Shown here: one piece after another, positions 1 through 7,090 of the stretch
Position numbering within the stretch: position 1 is the first letter of the stretch
Layout: every line of letters begins with the position of its first letter
From: JBPRGH01 sp051418055
GTDB taxonomy: Bacteria > Bacteroidota > Bacteroidia > Cytophagales > Cyclobacteriaceae
DNA: 11,704 bases
Direction of reading: 5' to 3'
Assembly: GCA_051418055.1 (NCBI GenBank)
Contig: JBPRGH010000070.1
Span: 1 to 11,704 of the forward strand
Notes under the pieces: model-generated
What the model saw: only the letters and a program-made list of their open reading frames with translations
Databases searched by the model: none
Told to the model about the DNA's origin: nothing
Made by a program: the position numbers and the translations under genes

Positions 1-1
1 T

Positions 2-532
2 TTAGACAAGGTCTTCAAAGTGATGAATGCTTTACCACAACATCAGTGGCAACTATTGACCAAAAGGTCTGAAAGAATGAAGCAACTGGTACCACACTTT
101 ACCTGGACTGATAATATTTGGGCTGGGGTATCAGTGGAGAATGAGGATTATCTGTTCCGTATAGATGATCTGAGAACGGTGCCAGCAAAGATCAGGTTCA
201 TTTCATTTGAACCGCTTATTGGACCAATTCCCACAGGTAAAATAAACCTTACAGGTATTCATTGGGTCATTATAGGCGGAGAGAGCGGAGGGTCCAAAGT
301 CAGGCCCATGGAGCTTAAATGGGTGAGGGATATTATCAAGGCATGTGATGAGCAGGAAATACCAGTATTTTTCAAGCAATGTGGTCGTCATTTGGGTCAG
401 CAACTGGGAATGACCAATAAATATGGCTCAGTGGATTCCAAGGGTGGTGATGATTCAAAATTCCCCACAGACCTAAGGAGATGGGAGTTCCCGATCGATA
501 TGAGGCCGTACTTACATTGTTTTTCATTTTGA
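2..532 (+). CDS. DUF5131 / phage Gp37-Gp68 family protein, C-terminal part (5' end outside window)
   Basis: The reading frame is open from the left edge (codons from base 2, before the GTG at 20), so this is the 3' part of a gene. The family pattern is clear: LLTKRSERM near the start, then NIWAGVSVEN, RFISFEPLIGPI, HWVIIGGESGG, VRPMELKWVR and PVFFKQCG. In this family the missing N-terminal part normally carries a cysteine motif reminiscent of radical SAM proteins. The family occurs in phages, plasmids and accessory islands, and its biochemical role is not established. The last 15 or so residues (after RRWEFP) do not look like the usual short tail, so the 3' end may be altered. Family call is confident; function is unknown. 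Confidence 0.85.
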   Translation, partial: LDKVFKVMNALPQHQWQLLTKRSERMKQLVPHFTWTDNIWAGVSVENEDYLFRIDDLRTVPAKIRFISFEPLIGPIPTGKINLTGIHWVIIGGESGGSKVRPMELKWVRDIIKACDEQEIPVFFKQCGRHLGQQLGMTNKYGSVDSKGGDDSKFPTDLRRWEFPIDMRPYLHCFSF

Positions 533-644
533 TTGAGGATGTAGGATGAGATCAATTATCCTAGGTTTGGAAGAGTGGAATGCATGTAACGGGTGTTTCA
601 CTCTTTTTAGGAAGGGAAAATTCGTATAAGTGTTTTACATTATG

Positions 645-1043
645 TCAATTAAACAAGTTTAAGTCCACAATTACCCCCAATTGCTTAATTTTAACATCAT
701 TATTTCCGTTTTCGAATTCAAACTCACCTTTGCCACTAGCAAATTTGGTAAAGGTTTGGTCAAATCCATCCTTTTTTGAAGCGCCTAATCTAACAGTAAA
801 TTGAAATAGGGCGTCTTTGAAATTAAAAGTTTTATTTGGTATATCGACATATAGATTATTATAATCTAAGTCAACATGCCAGTAACTGGCTCCGTAGTTG
901 TTGGGGTTTGTGTCTGTAAGTTCGTGATCCCATACCTCTGGTTGTTGGCTGATTTTAATTGCTAATTTTTCTCGAATTTCATCTAATTCCATTACTGACT
1001 TTTTTCTTATATAAACGCGTTGTGCGGACAAACTTCCAAACAT
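645..1043 (-). CDS. Hypothetical protein, 132 aa
   Basis: I do not recognise the family. The protein is a soluble mixed alpha/beta sequence with no signal peptide or membrane segment. It has a short charged helix (MELDEIREKLAIKI) followed by polar and aromatic stretches such as WHVDLDYNNLYVDIP and FQFTVRLGAS, which suggest beta strands. The composition is protein-like rather than that of a shadow frame, and no gene competes on the other strand. Two starts are possible: ATG at 1043, used here, or ATG at 992 (residue 18), where the helix begins. Neither has a clear ribosome binding site, which is common in Bacteroidota. It converges on the DUF5131 gene and diverges from the hsdM remnant. Confidence 0.6.
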   Translation of the reverse strand: MFGSLSAQRVYIRKKSVMELDEIREKLAIKISQQPEVWDHELTDTNPNNYGASYWHVDLDYNNLYVDIPNKTFNFKDALFQFTVRLGASKKDGFDQTFTKFASGKGEFEFENGNNDVKIKQLGVIVDLNLFN

Positions 1044-1139
1044 GAAGTAATCAAGAGCTAATTTACATAGAATTTAAAACTTTCCCCTTATATTTAGCAC
1101 ATATAGAACATCTGGTCCACAAACAATTATCAGATTTAC

Positions 1140-1147
1140 TATTTTTG
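1140..1147 (+). promoter_or_regulatory. Possible Bacteroidota -7 box upstream of the hsdM remnant
   Basis: TATTTTTG matches the Bacteroidota -7 consensus TAnnTTTG exactly and lies 23 bases before the ATG at 1171. No TTTG is seen at the expected -33 position, so this is a weak call. The 127-base gap from 1044 to 1170 lies between divergent genes and holds nothing else I can name. Confidence 0.25.
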
Positions 1148-1170
1148 AACACACTTAACAATCATCCCTC

Positions 1171-1272
1171 ATGACCAATTTCCGCGAACGTTTCAATTTC
1201 ATTTGGAATATAGCCAATCTGATCAACGACAGCGTTAAACGTTGCAAGTATCAAGATTATGGCTCAACGTAA
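1171..1272 (+). pseudogene. hsdM: Type I restriction-modification methylase, N-terminal remnant cut by an IS
   Basis: Thirty codons from ATG 1171 read into NFIWNIANLI and VKRCKYQDY. These fit the conserved opening of type I DNA methylases (HsdM), where FIWxIAdlLr is followed by kY.dvILPftVLRRlD. The match stops exactly where the IS begins at 1261. The frame then runs three codons into the IS inverted repeat and ends at TAA 1270-1272. The expected continuation (ILPftVLRR) is not found on the other side of the IS at 2564, so the rest of the gene, including the S-adenosylmethionine-binding and NPPF catalytic parts, is gone. The product cannot be active. The family assignment rests on about 25 residues and is moderately sure. 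Confidence 0.6.
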
Positions 1273-1284
1273 TAATGCGTACCC
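1261..1284 (+). repeat. Left terminal inverted repeat of the ISL3 element
   Basis: Pairs with the reverse complement of 2540-2563, with 18 matches in 24 positions. The shared blocks are GG, TC, CG, AATAA and GCGTACC. The transposase stop codon (TGA on the minus strand, 1266-1264) lies inside this repeat, 3 bases from the element end. Confidence 0.8.
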
Positions 1285-2482
1285 AATTCGATAATCATGT
1301 AGTGCCAATATTTTTAATTTGAAAAATTCCTGATCACGATATCCATAGGCTCTTCTTTTAAGCACCTTTATTTTATTGTTTAATCCTTCTAACGGACCCG
1401 TTGATATTCTTGCATTGTACAAGTTCAATATCCCCCTCCTGTATGCCATAAGCATGTTGGCAAACTTTTGTAGCTGTTTTATTCCACTGCTTTCTGCTCG
1501 TTTGCACCAGTCTTTCAGAAATCTCTATGCTGAGGTCTTGTTCCTCTCATCCCACATTAATGAAAGCTCCTCCTTCATATAGTACATTGTTGCTAATGGC
1601 TTATTCATCTGCAGTGCTTCCTCAAGTCTTTGTTTTTCGTTCCTCTCATTATTCAGGATATAGCCTCTTTTAAGTAATAACCACCTTACTCCTTTCTTCA
1701 CCTTTCTTGTGCCTGAATTCTTTTCCTCCCGGTTCATCTCCCGTCTTAATTCATCTATCTTTTCATTCAACTTCTTGACGATGTGAAACCAATCAAACAC
1801 TATCCTCGCTTTCGGTATATTCTCACTTACTGCCTGTATATATGCTGATGACATATCAATCGATACCGCTTTTACTTTTGCTCCTGATCCTCTTAAGCGC
1901 TTCCAAAAGCCACCAAGAGACTTGGCTTAATTACCATCTCCTACATACAAATACCTGACCACTTTCTAAATTCATTACTACCGTCATGGTTTTATGCCCC
2001 TTTTGTACAGCAAATTCGTCTATAGCAAGATATCTTAAGTCCTTCAGGCGGGGCTTCGAATAATGAGTATGCAGGTATTCACGCTCTATTTCCTTGACGG
2101 TGTGCCAGGCTAAGCCGGTATGTTTTGATACATCCTAAATCGTTCCATAGCTTAAAAGCGATAGGGCATATCTACCTAATCAACGGGTATAAGTTTTTTA
2201 TCTGCCCAGGTCAAACTTTCCTGCCTAACCTTGCCGCACTCATGGCACTCTAATCTCTGCACATCAGCCTCTATATACACAGTTTTCAAACCTATCGGAA
2301 CTGTTCTGAATGTACGCCTTATTGCACCTTTTCTTGTGACCTGCAAATTCTCACAATTGGAACAGCACATCTTTTCTTTCTTTCTTAATCCTGACGTGTA
2401 TATGTATGGCCCCTCCTTCATAAGTAGTCATTAGGTAATCAACATCCTTTATTCCAAATCCATGATATGATAAGCTCTACAT
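1264..2482 (-). pseudogene. ISL3-family transposase, multiply broken
   Basis: Read with frame changes, the minus strand gives a nearly complete ISL3 transposase of about 400 codons. The order is an N-terminal SLSYHGFGIKDVDYL segment, a zinc finger (CCSNCENLQV to LECHECGK), LGRYALSLL, DVSKHTGLAWHTVKEIERE, LRYLAIDEFAVQKGHKTMTV with a catalytic Asp, KVKAVSIDMSSAYIQAV with the second Asp, ARIVFDWFHIVKKLN, and a C-terminal ISTGPLEGLNNKIK that carries the catalytic Glu. Lesions: stops at 2479-2477 (codon 2), 2137-2135, 1929-1927 and 1527-1525, and frame changes near 2385, 2185 and 1945. The catalytic residues remain but no full protein can be made. The longest open pieces are 2421-2176, 1854-1525 and 1455-1264. 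Confidence 0.88.
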
Positions 2483-2539
2483 ATGCTTTTGAACAAAATT
2501 ACATCCTTTATCATCGTGAAGCTCTTTTTTTATATATTT

Positions 2540-2563
2540 AGGTACGCGTTATTGCGAAGAACC
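2540..2563 (-). repeat. Right terminal inverted repeat of the ISL3 element
   Basis: Read on the minus strand it starts GGTTCTTCGC and contains AATAACGCGTACC, which matches the left repeat at 1261-1284 in 18 of 24 positions. It fixes the right end of the IS at 2563, 152 bases before the ABC exporter gene. Confidence 0.8.
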
Positions 2564-2715
2564 AAAACAAAATTAGCCGCAGAGGGCGAACGAAGGCATG
2601 TTTTAGAACATTTTTTCTCAAATTTGTAGATGTTAGATTCAACTTTTGTTTTTTTTATCCATCAATGATTTGATCAAAACATTTTTGGTATTTCATCAAA
2701 GATATATAGATTTTT
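2564..2715. other. AT-rich gap between the IS and the exporter gene
   Basis: No gene is seen here. The DNA does not continue hsdM. It should hold the promoter of the export operon, but I found no convincing -33/-7 pair in a usable position. It contains a T-rich run at 2649-2656 and a weak 5-bp hairpin followed by T residues near 2598-2615. Confidence 0.4.
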
Positions 2716-4905
2716 ATGCTCAAGAAGTTCCCCTTTTACAAGCAATTGGATTCTATGGATTGTGGTCCTACTTGCCTACGTATGATCGCAAAACACTACG
2801 GCAAATCTTTTTCGCTGCCATTTCTGCGAGAAAAATGCTATATCGATCGAGCCGGAGCGAGTTTCAAGGGAATAGCAGAGGCAGCAGAACTCATAGGATT
2901 TCGGACGTTAGCTGTTAAAATTCACTTGTCGAAAGCTAAAGGTCAGGCAAGTTTGGAAGAAGCTCCATTCCCGGCGATCCTACACTGGAATCAAAAACAC
3001 TTTATAGTGCTCTATAAGCTTTCTAAAAAATACGCTTGGATAGCTGATCCGGCAGATGGAAAGCACAAACTTCCCATCCAGGAATTAAAGAAGAACTGGA
3101 TCTCAGATGAGGATAAGGGGATAGCACTACTTTTCGAGCTAACGCCGTCCTTTTCTAAAGATAATTTAGAGGATGAAAAGACAAAATCGTTTGACTTTCT
3201 GTGGGGCTACATTCGACCCCATCGCAAGTTGATATACCAGTTGTTAATCGGACTTGGTTTAGGTACCATTTTCCAACTCATTTTCCCCTTTTTGACACAG
3301 AGTTTAGTCGATATAGGTATAGATACTAGAAACCTCAATTTCATCTATCTTATATTGATCGCACAATTGATGCTTTTTTTGAGCTCTACAGTTGTTCGGT
3401 TTATACAAAGCTGGATTTTGTTACATATAAGTGTTAGAATTAACATCAATTTGATATCTGATTTTCTTATCAAGTTGATGCATCTCCCTCTCGGATTTTT
3501 TGATTCAAAGAATACAGGAGATTTATTGCAACGCATTGGCGATCATAGACGCATTGAAAATTTTCTGACTAATTCTTCCTTGTCTGTTTTATTATCGATC
3601 ACCAACCTCTTTGTATTCGGATTTGTGCTTGCCATTTATAGCCTGCCTATATTTTTTACATTTCTTGTATCAGCTATTCTCTACATAGCTTGGATATTTT
3701 TGTTCCTTCGCAAGCGCAAGGAAGTCGATTATCGAGCTTTCCAGCAGATGTCAGAGAATCAAGATTCTCTTATAGAGATCATACAGGGTATGCCAGAGAT
3801 AAAGCTTCAAGGCAGCCAAATGAAGAGACGGTGGAAGTGGGCTAGTATCCAAGCTAGACTATTCCGGACGCAGATGAAATCTCTATCTATAGCTCAGTAT
3901 CAAGATGCAGGCGCACTTAGTATAAATCAGCTCAAGGACATTATCATCACTTTCATGGCAGCCAAGGCAGTTCTGGACGACAGTATCACGCTGGGTATGA
4001 TGCTTGCGATACAGTACATTATCGGTCAGCTCAATGCACCTTTGCAGCAGCTTACAGGCTTTATACGGTCGGCGCAAGATGCCTCCATCAGTATGGAGCG
4101 GCTTTCTGAGATACACCAATCTAAGGAGGAAGAAGAATTGGAAATTCAAAAACAATCCATAGTTTCCTTTGGTGACATTTCTTTGGACAATGTCAGCTTT
4201 CGGTACACACCTATATCTGAATATGTTTTAGAAGATATTAATTTAACTATACCGAAAGGCAAGACTACTGCAATTGTAGGCGCTAGTGGTAGCGGAAAGA
4301 CTACCCTTGTCAAGTTATTGCTTGGATTTTATAAACCTGAGCGTGGAACGATCAAGATTGGGGATACTCTGCTTGACAATATGTATAAAAAATCATGGCG
4401 ATCTGCCTGCGGAGTTGTCATGCAGGATGGATTTATATTTTCAGATACCATAGCCAATAATATCGCAGAGAGTGCAGATCAGACAGATTACCTGAAAGTC
4501 GAGCATGCTATCGAGCAAGCAAACATAAGCAAATTTATCCAATCACTGCCTCTCGGTCTCAATACGATGATTGGTTCTAAAGGAAACGGGATCAGTCAAG
4601 GCCAGCGGCAGCGACTATTCATAGCACGTGCCATCTATAAAGATCCTGAATTTATCTTTTTTGATGAGGCGACCAATGCCTTAGACGCAACCAATGAAAA
4701 AATCATCATGGACAATCTCAATAAATTTTTAAAAAATAAAACAGCAATTGTAGTTGCTCATCGATTGAGTACAGTAAAACGTGCAGATCAAATTATCGTC
4801 ATGGAAGCAGGTCGTATCGTGGAGAGGGGGACGCATAGTGAACTTGTATCTGTGAGAGGTAACTATTATGAATTGGTAAGCAATCAATTAGAACTCGGAA
4901 ACTAA
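2716..4905 (+). CDS. Peptidase-containing ABC transporter (C39 peptidase + membrane domain + ATPase)
   Basis: A single-chain bacteriocin/RiPP exporter of 729 aa, the usual length for the family. Residues 1-140 are a C39 cysteine peptidase that cuts leaders after Gly-Gly: Q10, catalytic C16 in MDCGPTC, H95 in KHFIVL and D111 in ADPADGK. Residues about 165-440 are the membrane domain, with hydrophobic segments near 172-195, 207-228, 290-308, 311-331 and 405-440. Residues 485-729 are the ATPase: Walker A GASGSGKT (522-529), Q-loop Q570, signature ISQGQ (626-630, a variant of LSGGQ), Walker B ending D650-E651, and switch H682. All active-site residues are intact. The HlyD gene follows after 5 bases. 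The likely substrate is the double-glycine peptide encoded at 6634-6900. ATG 2716 is chosen because LKKFPFYKQLDSMDCG is the typical N-terminus. Confidence 0.96.
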   Translation: MLKKFPFYKQLDSMDCGPTCLRMIAKHYGKSFSLPFLREKCYIDRAGASFKGIAEAAELIGFRTLAVKIHLSKAKGQASLEEAPFPAILHWNQKHFIVLYKLSKKYAWIADPADGKHKLPIQELKKNWISDEDKGIALLFELTPSFSKDNLEDEKTKSFDFLWGYIRPHRKLIYQLLIGLGLGTIFQLIFPFLTQSLVDIGIDTRNLNFIYLILIAQLMLFLSSTVVRFIQSWILLHISVRININLISDFLIKLMHLPLGFFDSKNTGDLLQRIGDHRRIENFLTNSSLSVLLSITNLFVFGFVLAIYSLPIFFTFLVSAILYIAWIFLFLRKRKEVDYRAFQQMSENQDSLIEIIQGMPEIKLQGSQMKRRWKWASIQARLFRTQMKSLSIAQYQDAGALSINQLKDIIITFMAAKAVLDDSITLGMMLAIQYIIGQLNAPLQQLTGFIRSAQDASISMERLSEIHQSKEEEELEIQKQSIVSFGDISLDNVSFRYTPISEYVLEDINLTIPKGKTTAIVGASGSGKTTLVKLLLGFYKPERGTIKIGDTLLDNMYKKSWRSACGVVMQDGFIFSDTIANNIAESADQTDYLKVEHAIEQANISKFIQSLPLGLNTMIGSKGNGISQGQRQRLFIARAIYKDPEFIFFDEATNALDATNEKIIMDNLNKFLKNKTAIVVAHRLSTVKRADQIIVMEAGRIVERGTHSELVSVRGNYYELVSNQLELGN

Positions 4906-4910
4906 AACAT

Positions 4911-6212
4911 ATGCCTTCTTCAGATTATATTTTTAATGCAATGGCAGAGGATATCGTAGACAGACCTCCTTCATGGATTTTGAGATCAGGTATTGGAATG
5001 ATAGCATTGGTTGTGTTTGTAGTATTGTTACTTTCCTCCTTTATCAGATATCCTGACAAGATAGTAGGTATTGGAACTTTGACTGCAAGTTCGCCTCCGA
5101 TAGCAGTGGTAGCTAACCAAACAGGGTATATCGATAGTGTATTTGTCAGCGATCATCAAGAAGTAGATGAGCATGAGCCGATATACTATATCAAAAATGC
5201 GGCAGCTTATAAGCAGGTAGCGGAAGTCCACAGTTGGACAGACAGTATGATGAATACATCATCCGACCAACAATGGCTGTACATGGAACCTTTGCAGCAA
5301 GCAGAGCTCGGCATAATACAGCCGGCATATTCTACTGTCTTGCTGGCATATAATGAATGGGCATCTTTTATTGTAGAGAACATAACAGATTTGAAGATCA
5401 AGAGCTTTTCCCAAGAAGTAGAAAAACTTCAGGAATTGAATCAGCTAATTAGAATAGAAGCAAAGAATTCGAAAAAAGAGCTTGATCTACAGGCAATCGA
5501 TTTAGAAAGAAATCAGAAACTGCTACAAGAGCAAGTCATTAGTGATAGTGATTTTGAAAAAGCGGAGATGGCATTTTTGCAAAAGAGTCGGCAGCATGAT
5601 AAAATTGTGAGTAGCATAGTGCAAAATGAAATACGCATCACGCAGCTAAGTCAACAGAAGCTACAACTAAAGGAAGAGCGTCAGACCCGCTTACGTCAAT
5701 TGAAAATGTCCCTGAAGGAAGCATTATTAGCACTGGCTACCAGCATAGAGGAGTGGAAAGAAAAGTATATCATGATAGCTCCTCGGCAAGGATATGTGTC
5801 CCAAGTAGGAGATGTTTATAAGAACGACATAGTTAAAGAAGGAGAAACGTTGAGTTTTGTCATGCCTTATGAGCAGAATCGGCTTTTGATGTCCGTGCTG
5901 ATTCCGATACAAAACATAGGAAAGGTAGAGATTGAGCAAGAAGCCATTATAAAAATGGATGCCTTTCCCTATAAAGAATACGGAGTTGTAGAAGCAAAAC
6001 TTACAGCATTGCAAAGTTTGCCTCAGCAAAACGAAGAAGGAGCGCTCTTTTATGAGGCTTCGATAAATCTACAGGATCCTATCATGACTACTACTGCCGA
6101 CACCATACCCTATAGGCCGCGGATGACAGCAAGTGTAGAGATCATCACAGAAAATAAAACCATTATTCAACGGATATTTAAACAGATCTTGTCTTTAATA
6201 TCTACTCAATAG
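4911..6212 (+). CDS. HlyD-family periplasmic adaptor (membrane fusion protein)
   Basis: A 433-aa partner of the ABC exporter. It has a short cytoplasmic N-terminus, one membrane anchor at about 26-46, and a first half-lipoyl segment around 62-96 (PPIAVVANQTGYIDSVFVSD). A long helical coiled coil follows at about 165-285, rich in Lys, Glu, Gln and Leu. The second lipoyl half (IMIAPRQGYVSQVGDVYKN) lies at 287-305, with a beta-barrel region to 415. This is the standard HlyD layout, and the protein would link the inner-membrane transporter to an outer-membrane channel. No TolC-like gene lies in the window. It starts 5 bases after the transporter stop, so both are on one transcript. Composition matches the transporter gene, not the AT-rich maturation genes further on. 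Confidence 0.93.
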   Translation: MPSSDYIFNAMAEDIVDRPPSWILRSGIGMIALVVFVVLLLSSFIRYPDKIVGIGTLTASSPPIAVVANQTGYIDSVFVSDHQEVDEHEPIYYIKNAAAYKQVAEVHSWTDSMMNTSSDQQWLYMEPLQQAELGIIQPAYSTVLLAYNEWASFIVENITDLKIKSFSQEVEKLQELNQLIRIEAKNSKKELDLQAIDLERNQKLLQEQVISDSDFEKAEMAFLQKSRQHDKIVSSIVQNEIRITQLSQQKLQLKEERQTRLRQLKMSLKEALLALATSIEEWKEKYIMIAPRQGYVSQVGDVYKNDIVKEGETLSFVMPYEQNRLLMSVLIPIQNIGKVEIEQEAIIKMDAFPYKEYGVVEAKLTALQSLPQQNEEGALFYEASINLQDPIMTTTADTIPYRPRMTASVEIITENKTIIQRIFKQILSLISTQ

Positions 6213-6234
6213 TAAACATTGAAAAACATAGAAT

Positions 6235-6552
6235 ATGACATTTTTACAAAAATTAGAAGTTATCGATCGAATTGATGGGCTGATTCGAAGAAAGGCTACG
6301 GGCAGTCCAAAAGATCTTGCACAAAAGATAGGATGTTCTGAACGCTGTTTATACAGTATCTTGAATACCATGAAGCAGATGCAAGCGCCAATTATTTATG
6401 CACCCGAAAGGGGTAGTTATATGTATCAGCATGAGGTAGATCTCATGATTGGTTTTGTCAAAAAAGAAAAAATTTACGGTGGATCTATAAATTTTCATCC
6501 AACTGCAGATTTTTTGCAGTGGTGCGACCTATATTTGACTGAGAGCTGGTGA
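6235..6552 (+). CDS. Small HTH-domain DNA-binding protein, 105 aa
   Basis: Residues about 23-50 (GSPKDLAQKIGCSERCLYSILNTMKQ) form a helix-turn-helix of the winged type. They are followed by APIIYAPERGSYMYQ, a beta wing typical of short Bacteroidota HTH proteins found beside double-glycine peptide genes. The N-terminal helix LQKLEVIDRIDGLIRRK fits the same pattern. There is no sensor domain, so any signal is unknown. It begins 22 bases after the HlyD stop and ends 81 bases before the precursor gene. That position suggests a local regulator of precursor expression, but this is inference. The tail after residue 80 is not recognised. Confidence 0.85.
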   Translation: MTFLQKLEVIDRIDGLIRRKATGSPKDLAQKIGCSERCLYSILNTMKQMQAPIIYAPERGSYMYQHEVDLMIGFVKKEKIYGGSINFHPTADFLQWCDLYLTESW

Positions 6553-6633
6553 AGATAGGTGCACATTTTTGCTTTGGTTCTGGGTATATACTCTGAGACC
6601 GTTATTAGATGAGTGTAAATTAAAGTTAAAACT

Positions 6634-6900
6634 ATGAAAAAGCGCAATGTATTAAGTATTGATGATCTACTAAATTTAGAAAGGAAGACCCCATCTAAAA
6701 ATGTAAGATTAGTTCAAGGATCTCAAATTTTAGGAGGGGCTAACGAAATGATTTGTGATGGAGTAGTATGTAATGATAACTCCTTTAATACAAATAATCT
6801 TTCAAATGGCTGTGTACATACTGACAATTGGAGTGCTAACCTAGATCCCAATGATAGTAATATTGACATGGGCGAAAATACTGGGAATGATATTCCCTGA
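6634..6900 (+). CDS. RiPP precursor peptide with double-glycine leader, 88 aa
   Basis: The 35-residue leader is basic (MKKRNVLSIDDLLNLERK at its start) and ends QILGG (G34-G35), a C39-peptidase cleavage site. The predicted 53-residue core (36-88) has 9 Asp/Glu, 7 Ser/Thr, 13 Asn, three Cys (C41, C46, C60), one His and no Lys or Arg. In ATP-grasp-modified peptides (graspetides) Asp/Glu side chains are joined to Ser/Thr as esters or to Lys as amides. Without Lys, only ester links or unknown chemistry could form here. It lies between the export genes and the maturation genes and is followed by a terminator-like hairpin. The role is assigned from context, leader and size. I do not recognise the core as a named class. 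Confidence 0.88.
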   Translation: MKKRNVLSIDDLLNLERKTPSKNVRLVQGSQILGGANEMICDGVVCNDNSFNTNNLSNGCVHTDNWSANLDPNDSNIDMGENTGNDIP

Positions 6901-6936
6901 TACTCCCTAGCATTGTTCATCCAGTATAAGAATATT

Positions 6937-6973
6937 ATTATAGTGCTATAGGATTTATAGCACTATAATTTTT
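6937..6973 (+). terminator. Terminator-like hairpin between precursor and maturation genes
   Basis: A perfect 14-bp inverted repeat (6937-6950, ATTATAGTGCTATA, with 6956-6969) with loop GGATT is followed by a run of T residues to 6973. It begins 36 bases after the precursor stop. It could end most transcripts and leave the precursor mRNA in excess over the downstream maturases, or stabilise its 3' end. The stem is AT-rich, so termination may be partial. The rest of the 190-base gap (6901-7090) shows no gene. Confidence 0.7.
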
Positions 6974-7090
6974 AATAGGAGAAATTTTTATCAATATTGG
7001 ATTTCTACTATATAATAAAAATGTTAAGTATTACAGTAGTATGATTATTGCAGAAATCTTTTAGAATAGATAAAACACTGTTTGATAAAT

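Larger units (their letters stand above)
1261..2563 (-). mobile_element. Degenerate ISL3-family insertion sequence, 1303 bp
   Basis: The element is bounded by imperfect terminal inverted repeats starting GG at both outer ends and encloses one transposase pseudogene on the minus strand. Length, single orf and terminal GG fit ISL3. It interrupts hsdM after codon 30. The family makes an 8-bp target duplication, but the 8 bases outside the ends (AAGATTAT on the left, AAAACAAA on the right) do not match. The right flank was therefore probably lost or rearranged after insertion. Confidence 0.85.

Noticed and set aside
546..629. 27-codon frame from ATG 546 with two Cys, after the DUF5131 gene
   Set aside because: Too short, no recognisable motif, and no supporting context.
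2598..2615. Hairpin ATGTT-TTAG-AACAT followed by T residues, as a terminator
   Set aside because: The stem is only 5 bp and AT-rich, and no gene on either strand ends there.
2684..2714. TTTG, a 19-base spacer and TAGATTTT, resembling a Bacteroidota -33/-7 promoter before the exporter gene
   Set aside because: The -7 box would end one base before the start codon at 2716, so transcription would begin inside the gene and lose the N-terminus needed by the peptidase domain.
3345..3536. Minus-strand open frame within the exporter gene
   Set aside because: A shadow of the well-supported transporter; low-complexity translation with no motif. The same applies to the other minus-strand frames inside the exporter and HlyD genes.
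6723..6920. Minus-strand frame over the precursor gene, as an antisense peptide
   Set aside because: It mirrors the precursor frame and has no leader or motif of its own.
7082..7090. TTG start for the secreted protein, adding three residues
   Set aside because: ATG at 7091 is in frame, and the signal peptide is complete from there.
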